Shown piece after piece: positions 1-5,723 of a stretch of DNA of 10,662 nt. Within the stretch, counting starts at the first letter, position 1. Each line of letters starts with the position of its first letter. Under the pieces are notes generated by a model that saw nothing but the letters and a program-made list of their open reading frames with translations, did not search any database and was not told the origin of the DNA. The translations under genes were made by a program, and so were the position numbers. Source of the DNA: CAZKYP01 sp964556885 (GTDB lineage Bacteria; Planctomycetota; Phycisphaerae; Sedimentisphaerales; Anaerobacaceae); NCBI GenBank assembly GCA_964556885.1, contig CAZKYP010000114.1, positions 1 to 10,662 of the forward strand. The letters are read 5' to 3'.

Positions 1-273
1 AGCAAATGCTGTCAATTTTTTGTCTTCGAGATTAAGGATTTTGGGGATGCTTGGCCCATGAATATCGATATCTAATAATCCGACTCTTTTGCCGACTAAA
101 GATAAAGAAACGGCAAAATTGGCTGCGACGGTACTTTTTCCAACACCACCTTTACCAGATAAAATCAGTATCTTATATTTAATCTGACTCATTCGTCGGC
201 GAATCTGATCATGTTCGAGTTCCTGTTGCCTTTTCACCTCTTCTTTCCGTGTTTGGGAAGTTTGCTCTGTCAT
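1..273 (-). CDS. Mrp/NBP35-family ATPase (N-terminal part, runs off window)
   Basis: The 91 visible residues are the N-terminal part of an Mrp/NBP35-type P-loop ATPase. A charged helical leader of about 33 residues is followed by the deviant Walker A sequence SGKGGVGKSTVA and then by LLDIDIHGPSIPK, which is diagnostic for Mrp/ApbC/NBP35. Family members bind and transfer iron-sulfur clusters in the cytoplasm as ATP-dependent dimers. No cysteine occurs in the leader, so it is the bacterial Mrp type and not an NBP35 with an N-terminal cluster. The ATG overlaps the stop of the upstream thiamine-binding gene as ATGA, which indicates translational coupling. The C-terminal part, where the CxxC pair and any cofactor-type domain would lie, is outside the window. 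The family call is firm; the precise substrate is unknown. Confidence 0.93.
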   Translation of the reverse strand, partial: MTEQTSQTRKEEVKRQQELEHDQIRRRMSQIKYKILILSGKGGVGKSTVAANFAVSLSLVGKRVGLLDIDIHGPSIPKILNLEDKKLTAFA

Positions 274-545
274 ATTTGTTCCTTTTTCAATTTCTTTTTA
301 GCTTCTCTCGGGCAGGCATTTGAAATTTTAAAGTCCATAACGACATCATGCTTCTCAGCTATTTGTTTAAAAGCCTCTTGTATGGATTTGAATATAGTGT
401 CCGTCTCACCAACAATAAAACTCCCCATTGTTTGTGTCTGGACTTTTAAACCCCTGTCTTTCAATATCCTGCAAAACTCACCAATCGGCTCAGAAAGGGA
501 TTCTGTTCTCAGCGGATAAATGCTTATTTGCACCTGGACTTTCAT
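270..545 (-). CDS. MTH1187/YkoF-type thiamine-binding family protein
   Basis: This 91-residue protein fits the small Thiamine_BP (formerly DUF77, MTH1187) family. It opens with a beta strand and the motif ISIYPLRTESLSEPI, and continues with a GL...TQTMGSFIVGE segment that is the usual core of the fold. Family members are ferredoxin-like dimers or tetramers that bind thiamine or related pyrimidines. The length is typical. The C-terminus is lysine-rich and includes a single cysteine in NACPREAK. It is joined by 4-bp ATGA overlaps to the methyltransferase upstream and to the Mrp ATPase downstream, so all three are probably translated as one block. No thiamine riboswitch is visible near it. Ligand binding is inferred from the family only; a regulatory or scaffold role in this cluster is equally possible. 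Confidence 0.85.
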   Translation of the reverse strand: MKVQVQISIYPLRTESLSEPIGEFCRILKDRGLKVQTQTMGSFIVGETDTIFKSIQEAFKQIAEKHDVVMDFKISNACPREAKKKLKKEQI

Positions 546-1255
546 AACTGTACCTCTGCTGTTATAAAAGCACCTTTCCTGCTACCCATGAATCGGCACA
601 AACGCTCATATAAAGGAGATATCCATATTAACCATTTGCTTCGAATGACAAAACCGGTAATTTGCATATTAACTGTACCGAAATGCTCAAGTAAATTTCT
701 CAATTGCCCCGGTGAAAATAATTGTGCATTAGCATACACGCTCTTTACCTTCCTACGTCTTTTTTGGTTATAAAAAGATAAAGAATTGAGCACACCAAAC
801 AGAAGTCTTCCTTGTGATTTCACACACCTTAACATCTCGAGAATTATCTTTTTTGGAACCTTGCTAAACTCAAGTGTGGTAATTGCCGCTGCAATGTCGA
901 AGCCGTTATCAGGAAAAGAAAGGCTTTGGCCGTCAGCTACCTGGAAATGACAATTAGATATGTTCTTTTTATTGGCGACTTTTATCATTTCCTCGGAAAT
1001 ATCTACACCTGTAACTTCAAACCCTTTTTCACTAAAATACCTGCTCCAGTGACCTGTGCCGCAGCCTACCTCCAGAAGCTGCTTTCCATTATTATGGCTT
1101 CCAAGCAAAACGTCAAATGCCTTTTTCTCAAGTTCGTCGAACATTTGACCTATAGCAGAGTCATACCAGTTGTCATAACTTTGGGCAAATTTATTGAAAT
1201 CATAGTTTGGCCTTGACTTATTTACCACGCTGTGAATATCCCTAACCAATAGCAT
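542..1255 (-). CDS. Class I SAM-dependent methyltransferase
   Basis: The 237-residue product has a Rossmann methyltransferase core. Motif I is LLEVGCGTGHWSRYF (about residues 60-74), followed by the acidic ribose-binding strand VTGVDISEEMI (81-91) and the motif II region NGFDIAAAITTLEF. This is the Methyltransf_11 type, usually acting on small molecules or lipids; the substrate cannot be read from the sequence. The FAQSYDNWYDSAIG segment near residues 23-36 is a common N-terminal substrate-pocket helix in such enzymes. The ATG at 1255 overlaps the end of the MinD gene by 14 bp and has a weak ribosome site. A GTG at 1228, preceded by AGGGA at suitable distance, is a credible alternative start giving 228 residues. 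The stop overlaps the next start as ATGA. Being in this cluster hints at a cofactor or metal-ligand modification role, which is inference. Confidence 0.9.
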   Translation of the reverse strand: MLLVRDIHSVVNKSRPNYDFNKFAQSYDNWYDSAIGQMFDELEKKAFDVLLGSHNNGKQLLEVGCGTGHWSRYFSEKGFEVTGVDISEEMIKVANKKNISNCHFQVADGQSLSFPDNGFDIAAAITTLEFSKVPKKIILEMLRCVKSQGRLLFGVLNSLSFYNQKRRRKVKSVYANAQLFSPGQLRNLLEHFGTVNMQITGFVIRSKWLIWISPLYERLCRFMGSRKGAFITAEVQL

Positions 1256-2111
1256 ATGTAATTTCTCTGAACATTGATTTTACTTTCTCTGCAATGTCAC
1301 CACCGGTGTACTCTATCAGAGTTGCTTTCATTATTTGTGCCTTTGTGAAAGACTCATCATAAGGTATCTTGCCGATAACTTTTAATCCTTTTTTCTTAGC
1401 CTCTGTTTCTATTCTTTCCGTCATTTCAGGATTAATATCCGCTTTATTAACACAAACAAGGGTTTTAATACCGAAGCTCGATGTAAGCTGCGCGACTCTG
1501 TCAAGGTCATGGATTCCAGAAAGAGTAGGCTCTGTAACTACAAGAACCAAATCTGAACCTGTAATTGAGGCGATCACAGGGCAGCCGATACCAGGCGAGC
1601 CATCAACAATCAACAAATCCTTATTTTGTTCTTCGGCAATTTTTTTGGCTTCTTTTCGAATCAATGTTACGAGCTTACCGCTGTTTTCTTCAGCAATACC
1701 TAATTTGGCATGAACCATTGGCCCAAATCGGGTATCCGATATAAACCATTGGCCGTTAATTGCATCTTTGAATTCAATAGCCTCCACAGGGCAGAACTCG
1801 ACACAAACTTTACATCCCTCACAGGATACAGGATCAATTTTGTATTTGTCGTCAAAAACTTTAACTGCATCGAATCTGCACATTTCGGCACATTTGCCGC
1901 ATCCGATACATTTTTCAGTAATAATAGAGGCCTGTTTACCACCGGAAAAATCCTGTTTTTCTTTTACATCAGGGGACATAACTAAATGTAAATCAGCAGC
2001 ATCAACGTCACAGTCAGCAAGCACAGCATTTCCGGCCAATGATGCAAATGCAGCAGTTATGCTAGTTTTTCCCGTCCCGCCTTTACCACTTATTACTACA
2101 AGTTCTTTCAT
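1242..2111 (-). CDS. MinD-superfamily ATPase with inserted 2x[4Fe-4S] ferredoxin domain (copy 1)
   Basis: The 289-residue product is a ParA/MinD-type P-loop ATPase carrying an 8Fe ferredoxin insert. The deviant Walker A is SGKGGTGKTS (residues 8-17). The insert has cysteines 68, 71, 74, 78 and 97, 100, 103, 107, each in CxxCxxCxxxC spacing. The ATPase core then resumes with LLIVDGSPGIGCPVI (167-180), with one further conserved-looking cysteine at 177. Desulfovibrio Orp operons encode pairs of such proteins. They are thought to couple ATP hydrolysis to cluster or electron handling, though the exact reaction is not established. I start at ATG 2111 (MKELVV) because the fold begins there and AAGGAAAG lies upstream; a start at 2150 would add 13 unrelated residues. 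A paralogue of similar layout sits at 3627-4475. Confidence 0.95.
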   Translation of the reverse strand: MKELVVISGKGGTGKTSITAAFASLAGNAVLADCDVDAADLHLVMSPDVKEKQDFSGGKQASIITEKCIGCGKCAEMCRFDAVKVFDDKYKIDPVSCEGCKVCVEFCPVEAIEFKDAINGQWFISDTRFGPMVHAKLGIAEENSGKLVTLIRKEAKKIAEEQNKDLLIVDGSPGIGCPVIASITGSDLVLVVTEPTLSGIHDLDRVAQLTSSFGIKTLVCVNKADINPEMTERIETEAKKKGLKVIGKIPYDESFTKAQIMKATLIEYTGGDIAEKVKSMFREITYAIG

Positions 2112-2180
2112 ATAACTTGTCTTTCCTTGTTTATAGTCACAACGATACAAATCTATTAAAAATTCATATTGACATCCGAA

Positions 2181-2546
2181 TTACTTTCCCTGGCTTACAG
2201 CATTTTTCATATTAGTGATTTTTTCTATGGTCTGGTCAGCTACCTTTTTTTCTTTGTTAAAGTAACGAATCATCCGTTCGTAAAATTCTCCCTGTTCCTG
2301 TGGTGTCTTAAAATGTTTCAGAAGTTCCTTCGTCTTTTGTATGTTTGCTTCAACTTCCTGAGGAATTCTCTCGCTATCATGTCTTACGGCATCCTGTGGG
2401 CATACTTCATGGCATTTGCCGCAACGGATACATTTGTCATCATTGATAATTGCTTTGCGGCTTTCTTCCTGCGTAATTGCATCTACGGGACACTCATCTA
2501 TACAAATACTGCAACCAATACATAAATCCTGATTTACCCACGGCAT
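2181..2546 (-). CDS. 8Fe ferredoxin-domain protein with C-terminal helical tail
   Basis: The N-terminal 55 residues form a bacterial 2[4Fe-4S] ferredoxin. Cysteines 9, 12, 15 and 19 (CIGCSICIDECP) and 39, 42, 45 and 49 (CIRCGKCHEVCP) make two clusters. Residues from about 60 to 121 are charged and helical, without cysteine, and may be a docking segment. The start is supported by AGGAGA seven to eight bases upstream. It lies 69 bp before the MinD-ferredoxin ATPase and 20 bp after the OsmC-like gene. It is a likely cytoplasmic electron carrier or cluster donor for the neighbouring ATPases; that partnership is inferred from position. The extended tail makes it longer than a minimal ferredoxin of about 60 residues. 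Confidence 0.93.
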   Translation of the reverse strand: MPWVNQDLCIGCSICIDECPVDAITQEESRKAIINDDKCIRCGKCHEVCPQDAVRHDSERIPQEVEANIQKTKELLKHFKTPQEQGEFYERMIRYFNKEKKVADQTIEKITNMKNAVSQGK

Positions 2547-2566
2547 ATTTCTATTCTCCTAATTTC

Positions 2567-3010
2567 CTATTTTTCCTTAATTTCAATTTCCAACTTATAA
2601 TCCACAGGACAGGCTACAGAACGTGAGACAAGACAATATTTCTCAGCTAAACTGCCTGCTTGGCGAGTTTTTTCAGTTAATTTGTCTTCAGGCAATTGAA
2701 CTTTTGCTTGGACTTCAACATTGGTAAATCGAAATCCATCAGGTTGTTTTTCAAGCTGTCCCGAGACCTGCGAATTATATGATAAAATTTCTATCTTAAA
2801 CTTTTCTGTAAAATAAAAAAATGTGTTCATCAAACAGGCGTTAATTGCAGCAACAAACATCTCCTCCGGATTAAGGCCTTGTCCGCTACCGCCAAATTCA
2901 GCGGCGGCTCCGATTTCCATTTGGCCGGGACCGCTGAAGATAATTTTTGCAGGCTCATCAGCTTTTTGAAATACTGTGTTTTTAAATACGTATGTTCTTT
3001 CGTTTTTCAT
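2567..3010 (-). CDS. OsmC/Ohr-family protein
   Basis: The 147-residue protein has the OsmC-like fold signature. An N-terminal beta region is followed by GGSGQGLNPEEMFVAAINACL (about 40-60), which places cysteine 59 on the central helix. The second family cysteine is 126 in AEKYCLVSRSV, where family members usually read CPVS. A further cysteine lies at 134 in ACPVDY. OsmC and Ohr proteins reduce organic hydroperoxides through this cysteine pair using dithiol reductants; others in the superfamily have unknown sulfur-related roles. Both catalytic-type cysteines are present, so peroxidase activity is possible. The ribosome site (GAAGGGC) is modest. In an oxygen-sensitive iron-sulfur cluster operon, a protective or thiol-handling role is reasonable but inferred. 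Confidence 0.87.
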   Translation of the reverse strand: MKNERTYVFKNTVFQKADEPAKIIFSGPGQMEIGAAAEFGGSGQGLNPEEMFVAAINACLMNTFFYFTEKFKIEILSYNSQVSGQLEKQPDGFRFTNVEVQAKVQLPEDKLTEKTRQAGSLAEKYCLVSRSVACPVDYKLEIEIKEK

Positions 3011-3077
3011 ACGTTTTGCCCTTCATTATCTTGTTGTAAAGGTTATTAAATAGTTTTAAAGAACACATTAGTAATGG

Positions 3078-3260
3078 CTAAAATGAAATTACCTTATCTG
3101 TATCTGTCACCCACTGTGCCAATTCTATTATAATTACCCCCAAAAAACACACCCTCATGCCAAGATTAAGCAATTGCTCTGCTAAGCGAAAACTATTCCA
3201 GGTAACATCAGTGCCGTCATAATGATTTCCGTTAAATACAAGAAGAACGCTTGCTGTCAT
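3078..3260 (-). pseudogene. DsrE-like protein with central part missing (probable in-frame deletion remnant)
   Basis: This frame encodes only 60 residues, whereas DsrE/DsrF-like proteins usually have about 110-120. Residues 3-41 (SVLLVFNGNHYDGTDVTWNS, then RLAEQLLNLGMRVCFLG) match the first strand and helix of the DsrE fold. Residues 46-60 (ELAQWVTDTDKVISF) match the usual C-terminal helix and strand ending in ADKVLVF. The middle, which would carry the cysteine-bearing loop used for sulfur transfer, is absent, and the two ends are joined in frame near residues 41-45. The ATG at 3260 has an AAAGGA ribosome site and lies inside the 3' end of the J-domain gene (29-bp overlap). A run of five C and six A on the plus strand (3137-3147) lies at the junction. 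It may be a decaying gene or a genuine mini-protein; the sulfur-transfer function is probably lost. Confidence 0.7.
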
Positions 3261-3630
3261 TGGATTTTCCTTTCTCTTTATTAGAATCAAAAAATTTGTC
3301 TCTCCACCACAAAAAGTGCCCCCATGGATTGTCAATTCTATATTCGCCGTCTTCAGGAAAACCCGGCCATGAGTCGATTTCTTCCAGTATCTTGTCGCAT
3401 GGTTTATCAAAAGCCAAAAGCTCGTAAGCGCACCTTACGAGAGTAAACTTTTTATTTGCTTCAGGATTATTTTCATGGTGATCGGGGTGATATTTAATAG
3501 ATGCCAAGCGATAGGCCTTCTTGAGCTGTTGTTTATCGGCTGTTTCTTCAACTTCAAGAATTTTACAGGCAGCTTTACGTGCCTCAATATCCCTGGTAAT
3601 CTTCACCATAAAGTCCGGGTCGTGCTTCAA
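3232..3630 (-). CDS. Small J-domain (DnaJ-like) protein
   Basis: The 132-residue product contains a J domain at about residues 18-73. It has the helix II pattern KKAYRLASIKYHPDHHENNP with the invariant HPD tripeptide, followed by helix III (ANKKFTLVRCAYELL). There is no Gly/Phe region, zinc finger or C-terminal client domain, so it is not DnaJ itself; the remaining 60 residues are tryptophan-rich and not recognised. J proteins stimulate Hsp70 ATPases, and iron-sulfur assembly uses a specialised pair (HscB/HscA), so a dedicated co-chaperone for cluster proteins here is a reasonable inference. The start is TTG at 3630, overlapping the MinD-ferredoxin stop as TTGA with AAAGG upstream. ATG at 3609 is the alternative and gives 125 residues. 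Its 3' end overlaps the DsrE-like start. Confidence 0.88.
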   Translation of the reverse strand: MKHDPDFMVKITRDIEARKAACKILEVEETADKQQLKKAYRLASIKYHPDHHENNPEANKKFTLVRCAYELLAFDKPCDKILEEIDSWPGFPEDGEYRIDNPWGHFLWWRDKFFDSNKEKGKSNDSKRSSCI

Positions 3631-4475
3631 TTGTTTACCAACCTTTTTATATTTTCATACAAGTTTAAAAGCTTTTGTTTATAATCAGGCATTCCTTTAA
3701 TTATCATCACGCCTCTTGAATAGTATTCAGCAATCTTTCTATCGTTCGGTATTTGAATAAGAACTTCAATATTTTCCTGCCGGCAGTATTTAACAACTGC
3801 ATCGTCTCCAATATCACTTCTGTTTATTGCAACGGCAAAAGGTATTTTCAACTGGCGTACCATGTCCACCGCTAAAACCAGATCATTGAGACCAAAAGGT
3901 GTAGGTTCTGTAACGAGCAAAACAAAATCGCTGCCCTTTATCGCTTCGATTACAGGACAGGACGTACCTGGCGGTGCATCTATTAGAATAATAGCGTCTT
4001 TTTGTATTCGTTTTTTTACATATCTTATCAATGCAGGTGTTTGAATAACACCAATATCTAGTCTACCATGGCCAAAATATGTCCCATTTGATTTGCCGAA
4101 TTCAGCCACACCAATTTTCCTTTGTTTTTCGGTAATTGCATTTTCCGGGCAGATTGCCATACATCCGCCGCACGAATGACATAGCTGTTCAAAAACCATG
4201 GGCTTGTCTTTCAGACATATTATTGCACTATACTGACAAAGCCGGCCGCATTTCCCACAGCCTGTGCATTTGGCCATATCAACTTCAGGTACGCCTACAG
4301 TAACCACTTCTGATCTTTCAATTTCAGGTTTAAGGAAGATATGACCATTAGGTTCTTCTGCATCACAATCCAGATATTGAACATAAAGTCCTGTCTGAGA
4401 GAGTGAAAAGGCCAGATTTGTAGCGATCGTGGTTTTGCCTGTGCCGCCTTTGCCGCTTGCAATCGCTATTTTCAT
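3627..4475 (-). CDS. MinD-superfamily ATPase with inserted 2x[4Fe-4S] ferredoxin domain (copy 2)
   Basis: The 282-residue product has the same plan as the ATPase at 1242-2111. It has deviant Walker A SGKGGTGKTT (7-16) and a ferredoxin insert with cysteines 70, 73, 76, 80 and 99, 102, 105, 109. The switch region is IILIDAPPGTSCPV (about 162-175), including cysteine 173. The second cluster motif is CHSCGGCMAICP. The two copies are clearly diverged paralogues, which suggests a heterodimer or two separate steps, as in Desulfovibrio Orp operons where two such ATPases occur together. The ATG has GGAG ten bases upstream and begins one base after the stop of the 79-residue gene. The stop overlaps the J-domain gene start. 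It acts in the cytoplasm, and its ATP-driven metal-cluster role is inferred from family and context. Confidence 0.95.
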   Translation of the reverse strand: MKIAIASGKGGTGKTTIATNLAFSLSQTGLYVQYLDCDAEEPNGHIFLKPEIERSEVVTVGVPEVDMAKCTGCGKCGRLCQYSAIICLKDKPMVFEQLCHSCGGCMAICPENAITEKQRKIGVAEFGKSNGTYFGHGRLDIGVIQTPALIRYVKKRIQKDAIILIDAPPGTSCPVIEAIKGSDFVLLVTEPTPFGLNDLVLAVDMVRQLKIPFAVAINRSDIGDDAVVKYCRQENIEVLIQIPNDRKIAEYYSRGVMIIKGMPDYKQKLLNLYENIKRLVNN

Positions 4476-4476
4476 G

Positions 4477-4716
4477 TTATATCTGCTCCGTGCTTAATAC
4501 AGTATCGTTCCAGTCAAATTTATCCGTCACTATCCATCCTCCCTCGGGCAAAGAATCAAAACAGACCGGTTTCGGATTACACCACCGATTACCCGGCATA
4601 ATATCCCATTTTGTGTATCTGTTCATTGGCGAAGCCGTCTTATCTATCCTAAAACCATCAGGATGAAAGCCGACGTTGATTTGGTTTGCATGAAATGTTT
4701 GCTCCATCATACTCAT
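4477..4716 (-). CDS. Small hypothetical protein, family not recognised
   Basis: This 79-residue frame fits tightly between the DUF1847 gene (4-bp gap) and the MinD-ferredoxin ATPase (1-bp gap), which argues that it is a real gene in the operon. The protein is rich in aromatic residues, aspartate, proline and asparagine. It has segments such as NVGFHPDGFRIDKTASPMN and NRWCNPKPVCFDSLPEGGW that look like a compact folded domain. Two cysteines, at about 46 and 52, are six residues apart. It has no signal peptide or membrane segment and I see no known motif. Three in-frame ATGs lie close together at 4716, 4710 and 4707; I use the first. The ribosome site is weak, so it may be translated by reinitiation after the upstream stop. 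Any function is unknown. Confidence 0.68.
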   Translation of the reverse strand: MSMMEQTFHANQINVGFHPDGFRIDKTASPMNRYTKWDIMPGNRWCNPKPVCFDSLPEGGWIVTDKFDWNDTVLSTEQI

Positions 4717-4720
4717 CCAT

Positions 4721-5308
4721 TCAATAAAACTGTTTTCTGATATAGTTACAGTATATAGCTCCCGCAGGATTGTGAGCTAAAACCCTATCCTTGGCTATCA
4801 GCGTTGTTACAGGAGCTTTTGATATTTTTGCAAAAATCGCATCATGACCGACACAAAGCCCACAGACAATATTCAACTGCGTGCCGGCCTCGTTCAACAG
4901 TTGGGCCTGACCTGCGGGATTGCACATAGTCTCTCTGGCTTGTGATGTGATTTGCTGTAATTTGAAATCCTTTTTATCGATCCCACAAACTTTGCAGCAT
5001 ATCGACGCAACCTCAAAATGTTTTGAGAGAATATGCTCGATAGTTTTTGCCTCATCACTTAGACCAATGCAAAAAGCCAGACCCAATTTTTTGTACTGTA
5101 GTTCTTTTGCAAATAATATTATTTCGCCTAATCGTGTCTCTTTGCCGTAATAGCTCGCTTCAATTGCCGAAGCAGCCCTATGCAATTCTGCTATTTGATA
5201 GTCTTGATATAATTGCTTATGACTACTATCTTTCGCAAAACAATCCTTACCGTCACGGCATTCTTTACTCTCACATCGCGCACATTGCGGTGATATAGTT
5301 TTTCCCAC
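4721..5308 (-). CDS. DUF1847 cysteine-rich putative metal-binding protein
   Basis: The 195-residue product matches the DUF1847 pattern. It has an N-terminal CARCESKECRDGKDC cluster (cysteines 9, 12, 17 and 23), then LGLAFCIGLSDEAK near 75-88 and the ICCKVCGIDKKDF segment near 103-115. These are followed by ETMCNPAGQAQLLNEAGT and a C-terminal IVCGLCVGHDAIFAK...APVTTLIAKDRVLAHNP segment. The many conserved cysteines suggest zinc or iron-sulfur binding, but I know of no established reaction for the family. The start is GTG at 5308 with a strong GGAG seven bases upstream that overlaps the end of panD; the gap to the panD stop is only 4 bp, so the two are probably co-translated. It is a cytoplasmic protein likely linked to metal handling in this cluster; that link is inference. 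Confidence 0.9.
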   Translation of the reverse strand: MGKTISPQCARCESKECRDGKDCFAKDSSHKQLYQDYQIAELHRAASAIEASYYGKETRLGEIILFAKELQYKKLGLAFCIGLSDEAKTIEHILSKHFEVASICCKVCGIDKKDFKLQQITSQARETMCNPAGQAQLLNEAGTQLNIVCGLCVGHDAIFAKISKAPVTTLIAKDRVLAHNPAGAIYCNYIRKQFY

Positions 5309-5312
5309 TCAG

Positions 5313-5663
5313 TTACTCCTTTGGTCTGTTTTTGTCGTCAACAAATAAGACTTTAGCTTTCAAATCTCTTGCTTTCTCATCAGCTATTTGGCAATAAGAT
5401 ATGATTATGACTTTATCACCAACAATTCCCAATCTCGCCGCCGGTCCATTCAATAGAATCATCCCTGAATCTTTCGGTGCTGCAATGGTATAAGTTATAA
5501 AACGCTGAGCATTGTTGATATTCAGTACATGAACTTGTTCGCTAGGCAATATATCCGCCTTTTCGAGAAGGTTTCGGTCAATGGTTATACTACCTTGGTA
5601 ATCCAGCTCGGTACCGGTTAATGTAGCACCGTGTATTTTGGATTTTAACATAAACCGTTCCAT
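5313..5663 (-). CDS. panD: Aspartate 1-decarboxylase (pyruvoyl enzyme)
   Basis: PanD decarboxylates L-aspartate to beta-alanine, the precursor of pantothenate and coenzyme A. The 116-residue proenzyme aligns with the E. coli protein through the same numbering. It has Lys9, the self-cleavage site Gly24-Ser25 in DYQGSITID (Ser25 becomes the pyruvoyl group), and Arg54 and Tyr58 in NINNAQRFITYTI. The NGPAARLGIVGDKVIIISY segment follows, with the usual asparagine. Length is normal for the family and no key residue is missing. The ATG at 5663 has AAAGGA seven bases upstream. It is unusual to find it inside a metal-cofactor cluster without panB or panC; it may only supply beta-alanine or may have been recruited. 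The enzyme call is strong, the reason for its location is unknown. Confidence 0.95.
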   Translation of the reverse strand: MERFMLKSKIHGATLTGTELDYQGSITIDRNLLEKADILPSEQVHVLNINNAQRFITYTIAAPKDSGMILLNGPAARLGIVGDKVIIISYCQIADEKARDLKAKVLFVDDKNRPKE

Positions 5664-5723
5664 TCAATAATCCTTTATAGTTATAATTACGTTAAAATAT
5701 TTTGCCTGCCTGGATTATTTTTC
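5664..5723 (-). promoter_or_regulatory. panD leader with 8-bp inverted repeat covering the ribosome site
   Basis: The 60-bp gap before panD contains a perfect 8-bp inverted repeat on the minus strand: AATAATCC (5719-5712) and GGATTATT (5673-5666), separated by 38 bases. The second arm contains part of the panD Shine-Dalgarno (AAAGGA), so pairing would hide it. The loop is very AT-rich and includes AAAATATTTT. It could be a translation switch or a chance repeat; no known riboswitch motif is seen. Confidence 0.3.

Noticed and set aside
2112..2150. Start of the MinD-ferredoxin gene at 2150
   Set aside because: The 13 added residues precede the first strand of the ATPase fold and have no better ribosome site than ATG 2111.
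3261..3410. Longer frame upstream of the DsrE-like start
   Set aside because: It lies wholly inside the J-domain gene in another frame and shows no family similarity; ATG 3260 has its own ribosome site.
4385..4405. CTGAGA-like sequence near the MinD-ferredoxin start that recalls a thiamine riboswitch
   Set aside because: It lies within coding sequence on the wrong strand and has no partner elements of the riboswitch.
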